From Anadara kagoshimensis (taxonomy: Eukaryota > Mollusca > Bivalvia > Arcoida > Arcidae): 64,000 nucleotides of DNA. Made by a program: the position numbers and the translations under genes. The notes under the pieces were generated by a model, which saw nothing but the letters and a program-made list of their open reading frames with translations, was not told the origin of the DNA and searched no databases. The DNA is taken from assembly GCA_021292105.1 (NCBI GenBank), contig CM037861.1, positions 52,044,920 to 52,108,919 of the forward strand. Reading direction: 5' to 3'. Shown here piece by piece: positions 21,090 to 35,045 of the stretch. Each line of letters starts with the position of its first letter. Within the stretch, counting starts at the first letter, position 1.

Positions 21090-24000
21090 CGCGGTGCACC
21101 AGTACTAATTTTCGCTTATTTGGCAGTCGTTTGTTTTGCAAGAAAAATAATACATCTACTTCGTGAAAATTATATTATGTTTATTTTGTTATAGTGCATA
21201 TTTAAAAACTGTGAAAATTTAAATTTAAATGCCTAAATTGCATATACCTCGATAATAAGTACATGCGGAATTAAATATGTTTACAGTATTCACTATTGTT
21301 ACTAAAACATGTGATCTGATAAATAATTATAAGTATTTGGTAAATATCTTAACATTAAATTTTATCACGGTATAAGGGAATTTCTTTTTAAAAAAATGAA
21401 CAATGATAATAAATCACCTTGATAATAATGATGTCTCTTTTTAAGCAGTCTCGTTACAGAATACAGATGGAGTGTACTGTAGTTCATGATTTTATGAATT
21501 TCAATTTTCAAATGTCTATTAGTAATAGACAAATGAAAGAAATATGTTTTGGTATTAAAATCATGTATTTGGCATATTGGCATGATTTATGCTATGAATA
21601 TATTTTTAGAATGTTTTAAAGGGACTTTTACCAATAGTTTGATCATGATGTCAAATAGATGATACTCATTTACTTAACTTTGCTACATGTATATAAGTAT
21701 TAGCATATTTTTGCAATTTGGTAGTAAAAAAAGTAGCTTTGATAGTATGTGGTCAGCTTGATCATGTCTTTAATACATTGTACATGTATTAAGATAGAAA
21801 AGTACCTAACAAAGTTTCTCTATATGTTACACAAAATACTTATCAGGGCAAAAAAAGATATTCAACAGGTCTATTAAAATTTTTCCAAATAATCATCAAA
21901 TCACTTCAATTAATGTAGTGTAAAGTGGCCAATACTAAGTATGTTCAGTATTCATCTAAATTACAGAAATACAGATTATAGAATTTAAATTCAGTCCGCA
22001 AGTTATTGATTTAAGGTATAACAGGATTATAACAGTTACTTATTTGTGGCTATTCAGAATTCACAAGACTCGATTCCGGATTCTTCATACTCTTGTCAAA
22101 TTTAGAGAACCTATGGTATATGACTGTATATAGTGATGGCAGGTTTCAATGTTTTCTATGCTGTTTGGTGTAAGATTAAGTAATACAGTATTTTACACTG
22201 CTTTGATTGTTGAATCTGATTATTTATAAGTGCTGGATGAACATGATGAATAACTTTGTACTATTGATGTATTTAAAGTTTAAGTTAAGCCACATTTATT
22301 AACAATGTCCTGTAAAACCTTATTACATATATTTTACCTCTCTGTTGACTTTTGCTACAGGCCTTTCCACACCATTTATATTTATTTTCAGTTTTATTTA
22401 TCATTTTCTAATTCTTCTTCCACTTATTGCTAAACCCACATGTATATAATGTAAGAATTTGATTGATGAAAGTTGGTGGAAGAAAGACTGGTGCTCTGTG
22501 TATTTATTAATGATTGACATTTTATACATGTAGATTTTTTGTCTCATCTTGCCATGACACATAACCAGTGTTTGGTAAGGGAATTTCACTATGGGTTATT
22601 TTATATTCATTTATAGATTTTCAAAATTTGTAATTAGTAATGGTCTTATGTGCTGAATGGCCCTGGGCCTCTTCTTTTCCTTATTAACTGCATAACTATA
22701 TTCCTTATCAGATACTTCCATTGTATTCAAAATGTGAAAGCCTATGTCAAAATGCAAAAGTCGAAGTAATGCTTTTTAATATTTATAGAAGCTGTACAAG
22801 ACATCAGATTCTGTTGAATTCTTGTTGTTTTCTTAGGTATGTATTTCAACCAAATATTTATTACTTTATTGATGTCTGAGAGTGGGGTTAGCCACTGTAC
22901 CATGGGATACACCCTAACATTTGTGTGGAACACTTATTTTTAGTGGATATGGGATTGCACAAGAAAATGTTTTCCCGTAAAAACAACATCATCCTGGGAA
23001 TTAAACATTATCATTTTCCAAGACATTCGGCACACATGTTAAGAAGTATTGATAATGTGGTGCAGCTGCCAACCCTATTGAATATTCAGTATGATGTATG
23101 CATTAGCTGCTAGTTTGAAATATTTTTTATGTATGAAAGTTAATTTGCGTAGTGTCAAGTTGATATTTGGTATATCATTCTAGGGTAAAATTTATATCAG
23201 TTTACATGTTATATTAATATGTAAATTAATTTTAATTTTAGAGATCTAAAATTAAATTTTTTGTTAACAGCATTATATTTTTTAATTGTAATGTTTCATG
23301 TCCCATATTTACTTGGTGCTTTTGGCCTACGTACCAAGCCCACCCATTCATACTTGGCCATGTCTTTCAATTGCCAAACATATTCATTGTAATTCTAGGA
23401 TAAATTTAGAACTATTTGTAAAAATGTGAAAAACTATGAGATGGCGTTGACCTTCACTTTCACCTTGTAAGGTTCTCTTTGATCGAATTTAAAAATAGAT
23501 TGAATGCTTAGCTTGTAATTAATTTAAACAAATTGCCATACATGTAAATCAAGTGACAAATTGTCACTTATACATGCTATAAAAAGATGATAACTTTCGT
23601 GTGCATCGACACAGTTACAAATCACTGAACAAATTTGTAGTTTTTACCGAGTTGACCTATAACATATAATATTCATATAAGATCATTTTAACATCTAGAT
23701 AGAAGCAGGTTAAAGTTTCACAATCATTTTACAATATTTTCCTTATCTTAAATCTGACAAATTTAACAGCTGAATAATTTTGTTATTTTTCAAGATATTC
23801 ATGAATATAAGTTATCATTTTGAAGGTCACTCTAAACTTATTACATCTATATTCTAATTGTGTTGAAACATATTATTTGTAGTACTAGAATACTGTCAAA
23901 CTTTGCCAAATTTAAGTTAAGGAAAATCTTAGTTAAGAAATGATTGTGAGACTGAGGGTTGTTTAATAATAGACCAATATAATTGATATTTATCAACTAC

Positions 24001-24130
24001 AGTCTTGTCAGAACTTTATAAACATACTTAGTCTAATAATCATTGGGATAAAATTGGGACTTTCGTAGATTTTCAAAATTGAAAATAGTGGTTTTATATA
24101 TTGGTATTTTGTTTTGTATTTACATGTATA
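21090..24130. other. Gene-free AT-rich sequence
   Basis: I see no convincing exon. Stretches near 22870-23010 share short blocks (tttgtgtggaac, then ctgggaatt) with 3780-3890, suggesting an old dispersed repeat. Near 23915 the string gttaaggaaaatctt recurs at 42469. Confidence 0.5.
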
Positions 24131-24144
24131 TAATTATTATGAAT

Positions 24145-24600
24145 CATGTAGCGTGGAACCAACCTTGGGTTAACCAGGGGCATGTTAAGTAGAACCTGTG
24201 AAAACTGAATCTTGGGTTAACCATAAACCTGTTCAGTGGAACCTGTGAAAACTGAATCTTGGGTTAACCATAAACCTGTTCAGTGGAACCTGTGAAAACA
24301 GATCTCTGGGTTAACCAAGGGCATATACAGTGGAACATTTGAAAACTGAACCCTGAGGTAACCAGTGGCATGTTAATTAGAACCTGTAAAAACTGAACCC
24401 TAAGTTAACTAAAGACATATACAGTAAAACATGTTAAAACTAAGTCCTTGGTTAACAAAAAACATTTACAGTTTTGTCCTGTGCAAACATAGATAGTCTT
24501 GGGTTTTCAGAAAAAACCTGTCTTATTTTAAGACATATCATTACTCATGTTTGTTGAGAACCTATGTAAACTGAAAGCCTGCCTAACCTGAACAATATCT
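24145..24600. repeat. Minisatellite, unit about 48 bp, about 7-8 copies
   Basis: Repeats of the form gtggaacctgtgaaaactga, then gggttaacc, then cat run head to tail. Two central copies (24191-24286) are nearly identical and outer copies diverge, with a last fragment near 24559. Confidence 0.85.
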
Positions 24601-25137
24601 GGTGGTTCTGGAAGGTGTTCAGTCTAGACAAATTCTTTATTATTATTTGTTGAATTTTGTGTATATTTAAGCTATGACTGAATGGTTTGACTTGTATGTA
24701 AAGTTCAACAAATTTGACCTGGACATATGACTTTTGTTGTATGAAGTACATGTAGATTAGGGAACCTTAATAATGCAGAATGCTGATTACTTCATTTTTG
24801 TTTTGTTTTTTTTTCACTTTCATACATATAATAACACTATTGTTAATGAAACTCAGAAAGTATTTCACCACTATATGGGTGTATAAAATAAATATATTTT
24901 AGGGGAAAAACACAAATATTTTAGGAAATTAAATAAATGACTTTTCAGGGACATTTACTGAGTTAGTGTCATCCCAGTCCACCTGTCTGTCTAACATACA
25001 CCGTTCTGTATAACCCACCTACAGTGGTAATGGTTAGCCAATATAATTTCTCTTACAGTTTTTCACCTACATGCTCTTTAATTCACAATTTGTACATATA
25101 CTGATGTACATACCAGCATACATTCTTGAAAGAATAT

Positions 25138-28100
25138 TGAACACTACTAAAATTGTAAACCCTGTATGTTTGAATCTAATACAGATGAACCTGCCATAAA
25201 GGCCACCTCTATAATAGGGCCACCTGGTTTTAAAAGACAGTACAGTTTTATCCCAATTTCTCTTTATTCATGTTATTTGAACCTCTATATAAGGGTCATC
25301 TGCCCATAAAGGTCAGATTGTTTTTCTTGGATGGCCTTTTTAGACAGTTGTGACTGTATGTTTTAATTGGATTTGTTTCAACTCATGCCCTCCATCATGC
25401 ATAAATAAAAATACCTAAAATAATAGACATATTGAAAAATGAAACAAGATTTGTAGCTGCCGTATCTGTAGCCTGCCTTGGAACACACAGTGATTATATA
25501 CTCTATATTATAGTGGTTTCAGATAGACTATTTTCTGCATTAAGACATTTACAGTCAAACCTGTCTATAAAGGCCACCAAAGGGAACCAATTAAATTGAC
25601 ATTTATATGCAGGTGGCAGTTATATACAGGTTCAAATACTGAGAAACATTGAATAAATTTTACTGGCCTTTAAAAGCAGATGGCTTTTAAGGCATATTTG
25701 ACTATTTGGCTCACTGTATGCTTATTCTAGACCAGTTTTGTTCATTCTCTTTTACTGAACAGAAAAATTTCAGATTTTTAGTATTTCAGGTTGGTTGTCT
25801 TTGTAGAACCAGGTAGAATTTGTTGAACTATATTTATCTTGTATTGATTATTTATCTGTCAAGAAGACAGTTAATCACTCATTACCTTTTGATTTTTTTG
25901 TCATTTATTTTTATTTGAAATTTATTAATCGGGATATTTATTAAATCATGCAATTCCATATTTTTATTAACATTTTCTTACATTATGCAAAACTTGGATG
26001 TTTGAATAAATTTGTATATTGAAAGTGACAGATTTTTTTCGGTATTGTTTTTTATGCCCTGAATGTATGGACATTCAGTAAAAATGTTTATTAGGTCACT
26101 TGAGACAAAGGCTCAAGGTGACCTATAGTGATTGTTGTTTGTCTGGTGGCGTGTGATGTAAAAAATTCAGCATTTACAACTTCCTTTTCAAAACCAGTAA
26201 AGCAGTGGTAGTAAAACTTGATATCAATGTTCCTTGAGCAAATACCTTTCATCTTTGAGAAATATGTTGATCTTGATCCACATTCAAGGTCACATTGACC
26301 TAAAGTAACAAAGCCCTTTACATCTTCTCGTCTTAAACAAGAGGCATATGAGCTTGAAACTTCATTTATCATGTTTATAGCATCAAGACTTAAAGCTCTA
26401 CCAAGTTGCTCAGCTGGTTGACTCTGACCTATATTTAATTTCAAGGTTGCAGTGATATAAAGCAGTGAAATTTAAAAATATCTTCTTGTCATGAACCTAA
26501 AATCCTAGAAGCTTGAAACTTCATATAAAGCACCAGGACATAAGTTCTACCTAGTTTGTAAAGCTTATTGACCTTGATTTCAGGTGACTGTTAAGGTCTA
26601 TTGGGGTTCTTGTTTTATTAAAGGTAGAGTTTACTTACTTAGTCCTTTTCGTGCCTTGGGCACATAAGGCCTTTACTGAGGACCCCCATCTTTGTCTGTT
26701 GGCTGCCATTTGCTGTATTATGCCCCAAGTCCATCCCTGTTCCTTCATCTCTCTCAACTGATCTCTGCATGTCTCCTTGGGTCTTCCTCTGTTTCTCTTT
26801 CCAGGCGGAGTCCATCTTAAGGTTACCCTTGGTATCTCTGATGTGTCCATTCTAAGGACATGGCCAATCCACCTCCAGCGTTTCTCTTTGATCTGGTCGG
26901 ATATGGCAGCTGTTTGTGTTCTACCATACAGCTCTCATTGCTGATGCTGGTCTTATTGGGCCGCAATATTTTTGAATCTCTGGGAGACATCTGGTTTGGA
27001 AGGTGTCTAGTTTTTGAGTGATGGTGTTGGTCACCTTCCAGGACTCTGAACCATCCAGGAGAACTCCAATTACGTTGGTTTTGAATATTCTGATCTTGGT
27101 TTGGGTCCTAATACTTGATGACTTCCAGATGTTCCGTAGGTTTGCAAAAATGGCACGAGCTTTTGTTATTCTGCATTGGACATCTACAGTAGAGTCTCCA
27201 TTGGTTGTGATCTTACTTCCAAGGTATCTGAAATCGCCGACCTCTTCTATTCTGTTGTTATTTGCAGTTACTTGGTTATCTTTCTTGGCATTGATCTTCA
27301 TTAATTTTGTTTTGTTGCCATTTATCGTAAGTCCAATTTGTCTGCTGAAATTTACTAGGTCACCAGTTTTACTTTGGATATCTTATGTCGCTGTGCAAGT
27401 AGAGCGATGTCGTCAGCAAAGTCAAAATCTTCGAGCGACTGTTGGAATGTCCAGGATATTCCTCTACTGGCTTGGCTGGTGGTGGTTTTCAAAAGCCAGT
27501 CTATACAGAGATTGAACAGCAGAGGTGAGAGTAGGCAACCTTGTCGCACTCCTGTTCTGATAGGGAAGCTGTCTGACAGTTCCGTGCCACAGATCACCTT
27601 AGCCTGGATGTCCTTGTAGAGCATCTGTATGATGGGGATGTCATAGTGCACCAGGTTCTTCCATAATGCTGGACGATGCACACTGTCAAATGCCTTGGCA
27701 AAATCGATGAAGTTGGCATACAGTGTGGTATTTCATTCATTACTTTGTTCTACAATTTGCCCCAAGGAAAATATTTGATCTGTGCATGATTTTCCTTTTC
27801 TGAATCTGGCTTGTTCTTTGCGAAGGTGTAGGTCTATCACTGCAGCTATTCTATTTAGGATGACTCTGCTAAGAACTTTACTGGTAACCGACTGCAGCAT
27901 TATACCCCTTCAGTTATTTGTGTCAGCTAGGTCACCTTTCTTGGGTAGCTTTACATGAGTCCAACCTTCTAGTCATACGGTGCAGTTTCTGTTTGCCAGA
28001 TATTTTGTAGAATGTCTGTGAGACGTTTAGGTGTTAGTACTTCTTCCGCTTTTAGCATTTCAGCCTGGACTTGGTCTATGCCTGGGGCTTTCCCATTTTT

Positions 28101-29400
28101 GAGAAGTTTGATGGCCTGTTTAACTTCTTCAACTGTTGGAGGCTCTGTCTCGATGTTCAAGGTGTCCACACTTTTACTAATCTCCGCTTCTGTTAGGCAC
28201 CCCTGGTTTAGTATCCTTTCAAAATGGTCTTTTAAACAGATAAGCTCTTCTTCTATACTGGAGGCCAGTTTTCCATCTTGTTCTGCACTGGTGTATCTGT
28301 GCTTCTGAATCCTCCACTTAATGTTTTGGTGATTTGATACAGAGTCCTCAGGTCTTGTTTTGAGGTCACCTCTTCAGTATCTTGTGCTAATTTCTCAATA
28401 AAGTCTTTCTTGTCCCTTCGTGTACTTTTCTTCACTTCTCTGTCCTGTGCAGAGTATGTATTTTAGCCTGACTGATTTGGTTGTCAATATTTTTTTCTTT
28501 GTTTGGCGTCTTTGTTCTATTATACCCCAGGTCTTTGTTGTTATTCACTCTTCTTTCTTTTTTCTTTTCATCCCAAGTGTTTTCTTTCCTGCTTCTACCA
28601 TTGTTTTGTTGAATTGTGCAATGTCAAGTTCTTGTTTGTTTCTTAGGATGTTAAAACGATTTTTTACTTCTAGCTGAAATGTTTTCATGAGTGTGGGATC
28701 TTTAAGTTTATTCACATCTACTTGGGGTGGACGACGTTCCACTCTCTTTACCTTCTTCAATTTCAATTTCAGCTTTGCCAGGACAAGAGTGTGGTCACTC
28801 CCTGCATCAGCCCCTTTCAATGCTCTGGCATCCTGTAATGTTCCTCTCCATTTCTTGTTTATTAGTACATGGTCAATTTGGTTCTGTGTGTGACCATCAG
28901 GAGAAGTCCACGTAGCTTGTGAATATTCTGATGTTGGAAGATGGTGCCTCCTATAACAAGCTTGCTTTCTTCACAGAAGTCTACTTATTTGTTACCATTG
29001 TTGTTAATCACGCCACAACCATGTCTTCCCATTACGGATTCTTTCCCTTCATTGTTGGTACCAACCTTAGCATTGAGATCACCTAATATGAGGAGTACAT
29101 CATGGACTGGTGTTTCCTCTACAGCTTTCTGTAGTTCTTCGTAAAATGAATCTTTATCTTCCTCCTCTTTGTCTTCTGTTGGTGCGCAGCCGACAATGAC
29201 AGTCAGTTTGGCAGGTAGAGTTTATCACTATCTATTTACAGATAACTTAAACTTGATTTGAAGTGAATATTAAAATCAAGAAGTTATGAAGCAAATTCAG
29301 TGAATTAGGATCCCTGCCAGCAGGTTCTTCTTTGTGGTTTGATCTAATGATCAAAGGGCAATAACTCCAAGAAAATTGAGCGCAAACCAACTGGAGTTAA
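25138..29400. repeat. Segmental duplication, copy A, interrupted by a LINE
   Basis: From gaacactactaaaattgtaaa onward this copy aligns with 31266-32760 over about 1.5 kb once the LINE at 26634-29212 is removed. Copy A has about 140 bp (25788-25928) that copy B lacks. It includes MITE-like blocks starting cagtcaaacctgtctata and a block with caaggctcaaggtgacc-type text near 26100. No gene seen. Confidence 0.85.
26634..29212 (-). mobile_element. Dead 5'-truncated non-LTR retrotransposon (LINE, RTE-like)
   Basis: The minus strand encodes, in order and with frameshifts and stops, the end of an apurinic-type endonuclease (LILGDLNAKVG, then GSDHTLVLAKL), a reverse transcriptase (GVRQGCLLSPLLFNL, FADDIALLAQ) and a C-terminal segment (FRYLGSKITTNG, then GKRNRGRPKET and WTWGIIQQMA). 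The 3' end has a short AAGT repeat. A 12-bp duplication, aggtagagttta, flanks it at 26622-26633 and 29213-29224, and the empty site survives in the duplicate near 32580. The domain order and the endonuclease style suggest an RTE-related clade; this is not certain. Several in-frame stops, for example near 28985, show it is non-functional. Confidence 0.92.
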
Positions 29401-30494
29401 TGATATGCACATTTCCTGCCAATTAAGATGCTTTTGTGAAATAGTGCTACATAAATTTTAAGAATTACTCCGGACAAGAAGTGTTTGTACATAACAGTTT
29501 GACGGCATTTTTTAAATTTTTCAAAATATAACGCAAAAATGCATAAACCATTTTCCAACTAAGATACACGACATTGAATTTAAGTTCAAAAGTATAGAAA
29601 AGATCACATCAAATTTGGACCCAAGTCATGTATTTCAGAGATTTTTCAAATGGCCATAAGTCCCACGAAATTGGGCAAACCATCTCAGGTCAATGATATG
29701 TGTGCATTACTCCAGACAAAATTTTGTCTTGACATTACATTATGAAGACAGTTTTCAATTTTGTCAAAATTAAACGGAAAAAAAACGCGTTATCCATTTG
29801 TCGTGCAAATTTCACGAAATGAATAAATTATTAGTTTAAGACCAAAAAAAAGCTAAACATCAAATCAGATTTTGACTGTGGACAGTCATGCGTTTTAGAA
29901 AATTTAACTGTCTTAGGTGTTTCAGTCAAAGGGTGGTATACGTAACTGCAATGAAAATGAGCAAACTTTTGTTAACAACATGCGCACTTCCCCTATCCAT
30001 GCTGATGCTTTGCGTGAAACAGTGCTTCATAGTTTTTGAGAATAGACACGGACAATAATGTTGGACGGACGGAAACTTAATTTTAATATCCCTCTCTTTC
30101 TGCGAAAGGCAGGGGATAATGACCAGGAACATGTACATTAAGTTGAACTTTAAGAACTCGCCAAACCATTTTAAAAGATTTAAAACACTGTACTCATAAC
30201 CTATTTAAAGTAAACATGTCGCATTTTCGTTTTACCTTCACTATCTTTAAAATGTTATCTACACATAACTTTATCTCATGCATTTCCTGGTTAAATACGT
30301 GGGATGGGTTGCTTCGTTCAAAGATATACTTAATAAATATTATTATCAACGTCCGAAATTACAACCACTAAGTTGTGAATGAAGTGATTTGCGACTATTG
30401 ATAAATGTCTATATTTTCTCTAATGATTGTATTTTTGCTAATGGTCTTGACATCTTAATCGATTGCTTACTGTCAGATTCTTTATACAACCAAG

Positions 30495-30910
30495 CAACGA
30501 ACTGCTGAAGCAAGAATATTGCAAGCCTGGGCTTATCAAGGGCCTCAGGTTGTACAAATGAACTGCTGAAGCAAGAATATTGCGAGGGCTTATCAAGGGC
30601 CTCAGATTGTACAAATGAACTGCTGAAGCAAGACTATTGCAAGCCTGGGCTTATCAAGGACCTCAGATTGTACAAATGAACTGCTGAAGCAAGACTATTG
30701 CAAGCCTGGGCTTATGAAGGGCCTCAGGTTGTACAAATGAACTGCTGAAGCAAGAGTATCGCGAGCCTGGGCTTATCAAGGGCCACAGGTTGTACAAATG
30801 AACTGCTGAAGCAAGAATATTGCAAGCCTGGGCTTATGAAGGGCCTCAGGTTGTACAAATGAACTGCTGAAGCAAGAATATTGCGAGCCTGGGCTTATCA
30901 AGGGCCTCAA
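30495..30910. repeat. Minisatellite, 61-bp unit, 7 copies
   Basis: Unit begins gaactgctgaagcaaga, continues with gcctgggcttatcaag and ends ggttgtacaaat. Copies differ by a few bases, and one lacks 4 bp (near 30582). No ORF runs through it. Confidence 0.93.
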
Positions 30911-31011
30911 AAGATTTAATGAACGTCACCATAGCATTGATAAGTATGATGTTTATATATCCAAAATAACCATGGATATGTTTGACGTCCTATAGTTTCC
31001 TTTATTCTCAA

Positions 31012-31265
31012 TTTTGATTACATTTGTGGCGGGTGTAGTCAGTTCAAAAGGAGATGCTTACTCTTTCGGATCACCCGACCCCACTTTTCTGGTGGAATTT
31101 TGATTACATTTGTGGCGGGTGTAGTTAGTTCAAAAGGAGATGCTTACTGTTTCGAATCACCCGACCCCACTTTTCTGGTGGAATTTTGATTACATTTGTG
31201 GCGGGTGTAGTCAGTTCAAAAGGAGATGCTTACTCTTTCGAATCACCCGACCCCACTTTTCTGGT
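31012..31265. repeat. Tandem repeat, about 85-bp unit, 3 copies
   Basis: Unit runs from ttttgattacatttgtgg through ggagatgcttac to ccccacttttctggtgg, starting at 31012, 31097 and 31182. The unit is itself a piece of the dispersed family also found at 54010, 57930, 59790 and 63090. Confidence 0.9.
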
Positions 31266-32760
31266 GAACACTATTAAAAATTGTAAACCCTGTATGTATG
31301 AATCTAATACAGATGAACCTGCCATAAAGGCCACCTCTATATTAGGGTCACCTAGTTTTAAAAGGCAGTACAGTTTTATCCCAAATTTCTCTTTATTCGT
31401 GTTATTTGAACCTCTATATAAGGGTCATCTGCCCATAAAGGTCAGATTTATTGTTTCACTTGGATGACCTTTTTAGACTGGTGTGACTGTATATTTTAAT
31501 TGGATTTGTGTCAACTCATGCCCTCCATCATGCATAAATAAAAATACCTAAAATGATAGACATATTGAAAAATAAAACAATTTGTAGCTGCCATATTTGT
31601 AGCCTGCCTTGGAACACACAGTGATTATATACTCTATCTTATAGTGGTTTCAGATAAACTATTTTCTGCATTAAGACATATTCAGTCAAACCTGTCTATA
31701 AAGGCCACCAATTAAATTGACATTTATATGCAGGTGGCAGTTATATACAGGTTCAAATACTGAGAAACATTGAATAAATTTTACTGGCCTTTAAAAGCAG
31801 ATGGCTTTTAAGGCATATTTGACTATTTGGCTCACTGTATGCTTATTCTAGACCAGTTTTGTTCATTCTCTTTTACTGAACAGAAAAATTTCAGATTTTT
31901 AGTATTTCAGCTAATCAGGGATATTTATTAAATCATGCAATTCCATATTTTTATTAACATTTTCTTACATGTATGCAAACTTGATGTTTGAATAAATTTG
32001 TATATTGAAGTGACAGATTTTTTTCAGTATTGTTTTTTATGCCATAAATGTATGGACATTCAATAGAAAATATGTTTATTACGCCACATGAGCCAATGGC
32101 TCAAGGTGACCATAGTGATTGTTGTTTGGCTGGGGGCATGCAGTGTAAAAAAAATTAAGCATTTACAACTTCTTCCCCAGAAACAGTAAGCCAGTGGTAG
32201 TAAAACTTTATATATATGTTTCTTTGGGCAATGATCTTTCATGTTTGAGAAATTTGTTGACCTTGAACCACATTCAAGGTCACATTCACCTAAAGTAGCA
32301 AAACCTTTAAACATCTCATTATGAACCAAGATGCCTATGAGCTTGAAACTTCATTTATAGCATCAATACTTGGATCTCTACCAAGTTGCTAAGCTGGTTG
32401 ACCTTTATCTATATTCAAGGTCACAGTGAACTTTAAAACATCTTCTTGTCATGAACCTAAACGCCTAGGAGCTTGAAACTTATTATATCGCATTAGGACC
32501 TTAAGTTCTACCAAGTTTGCATAGCTTATTGACCTTGATCTCAGGTGACGGTTAATTATTGTGCCTCTTGTTTTGTTAAAGGTAGAGTTTATCAATATCT
32601 ATTTACAGATAACTTAAACTTGATTTGAAGTGAATAGTAAAATCAATAAGTGAACAAGCAAATTCTGTGAATTAGGAATCCCGCCAGCAGGTTCTTCTTT
32701 GTGATTTGCAATATGTTCAAAGCCAATAACTCAAGGAAAATGAGCGCAAACCGATTAAGA
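31266..32760. repeat. Segmental duplication, copy B, without the LINE
   Basis: It aligns with 25138-29400 as described for copy A. It begins exactly where the third unit of the 85-bp tandem repeat breaks off. The empty LINE target reads aaaggtagagtttatcaata near 32579. No gene seen. Confidence 0.85.
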
Positions 32761-32769
32761 AATTGTTCA

Positions 32770-35040
32770 ATTGTTTTAAAATGGTTAATCATTAACTTCC
32801 GCATACACATTATTAAAATTTATAAGTTACTTAATAGTTGTGGGAAAATATTTGATGAACTAAACCATATAATGTCATTATGTCAATGTACCAAATATCC
32901 TCCGTTCAATTGGAGTTGTTCATCTTATCGGTCACTATAAACTAAAGCCAAACTGTATGCCACAACAAGTGACTATCTTCCCCAAGCCTTTGAAGTTAAG
33001 CATTATTGTAGGACAATGTGTAATTAAAGATATAACTAAAAAAATTTCAGGACATTTCCGTGCAAAACTGCAGGTAATCAGAACCGTCAGTACTAGTACG
33101 CTAACACTAGTGATACAGAACAAAGTAATGGGGCATATGACATGTTCAGTCGAATTTAATCAAAATGGCTTAGTGAGCTCGACCAAAACACTGGTTAAGT
33201 TCTTTATAAAGTGCTTAGCTGTAACACATAACCACTATGATAAATGCACGTCATATTAGTACCAGTATATATCTCTGTACATACGTATCTTTTAAAACTT
33301 AATTTAAAAAAAAACACAAACAAATTGACCGACTTTCTTTTCAAATAAAGCCTTGTATATACATTGTACAACGCAATTATTCGCGTGTCTTTAAAACTGA
33401 ATTTTAAAATACAAATTGACCGACTTTAGTTTCATTAGAGGTTCATATTTAACTCGCTTTTCTACTTAAATTTATTTTTATCCAACAAGAAGCTCTTTTT
33501 ATTCATTGTAATTACATGTGCATTTGGTGCGAGATAAAAGTGAAAGTTCTGATGACCTGTGTATTTTGATTTTAGGTGTCTTCCGAAATTGTCAGAGAGA
33601 CACGACTTATTTGCCAGAATACCTATCAACGCAAAGAAAATATCTCACCTGCTGATAGGAAGTAGGTTAAAAAGGGATAAAACATCCAAAAATTATAGAT
33701 ATATAAAAAAGATAAATCTTAAACACCCCTGCCCTCCAGTTTGTAAAGCTATCTGGCTAAACTTTGATATAACCCAACAGATAACGTTAAATTTCCTGTG
33801 ACAAAGTATAACATTGATTTATGTTCAGGGGTCAGTTTTAATATTCGTGAATAATATTTTTTTAAAACTCCTTTCTTCTCATAAGACCGCTTTTACAAAA
33901 TTTTAATTTTCTTTTAAAAGGTTGTTCCCCGGAGAACAATTTTTTACACATATTTAATTTAAGTTTTATAGTTTGAAGACACACTCTTTGTTCGTTTTTG
34001 TGAGCCTAAATAAAGATGGTCTTACAAAGAAAATTGCCAATAAACAGACCTTTGCTTGAACCAAAATCTGAAATTCGAATACAATACTATTATTTCTTTC
34101 TTGTGAGTACAAATATATTTAGATATTGATATTACAAAAATCGGAACTGTCGATTTAGGATAAAATCCCATCAAACCCGCCATGTTGTTTATCAGTAAAC
34201 ACGAGTACAACTTTATAGTGCTAGGACACTTTTCCACAATGCCCTACCTAGACAAACGTCGCATACTTCTCAGGCCATTATACTGGTACCAAACCAACCA
34301 ATGGAGGTCTAATCTAAACAAAGGAAACCCCTGGTTTAAGAGTGCAAGTTTAATCCACAAAGCATTCATTGCATAGTGAATTATGTTTCTATTTATATGA
34401 TGAAATTTGTGTCACTTAATAATGTTTAAATATGCTCAAGAAAGTATTCAGTATTGTCTGCATTACATATCGCATTTAAAATTCTATATCATAATAAGAG
34501 TAATACCTTGTTGAACCCTATCCCCTTCTTAAAAAAACACTTAAACTCCCCTATTTAAACATTGACAAGCAGCTTTTCTCTGAAAAAGCTTTCAAAAACA
34601 TAAGTTGTTAAGAAACAAGTTTGTTTTTGTATTTAGCATAATAAATTGTCAAAAAAGTAAATAATGACTGGAGACTTTCATCTTGAGGCTGTTATTTATC
34701 GTTAAATCTATGAGTTCAAGTGAAGCGTATTACGAGGACATAATATTTCATATTTTACCCTCTCAATTGTTACGAACTGACCTTCAGTCTGTTCTCGTAT
34801 GAAGTATTTGCCTAATAATAACTCGCTCATTCAAAGGACAGAGATATATTCAAATAGCGTTTTCAGACCTTTTAAATGCCTATTACATTTATTTACACAA
34901 TAAGAGTACCAAACTCATATTACACATAAAAATTACTGACAGATAAATTTCGAGAGGGAGAAGGATAGCATACCGTCATATTTAACAGAGCTGTACCTGT
35001 GAAATGAACCCTTTTTATGTTGCTGGTGTATAATAGCTAT
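32770..35040. other. No gene recognised
   Basis: Sequence of ordinary AT-rich composition. Open frames at 32957-33259 and 33559-33801 have no domain or clear splice context. The last few hundred bases probably include the TMEM26 promoter and 5'UTR by position. Confidence 0.45.
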
Positions 35041-35045
35041 GTAAA

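Noticed and set aside
27018-29144. Plus-strand open frames across the LINE
   Set aside because: They are antisense shadows of the minus-strand endonuclease and reverse transcriptase remains.
30495-30910. CRISPR-like array
   Set aside because: The 61-bp units are contiguous without unique spacers and the genome is eukaryotic; it is a minisatellite.
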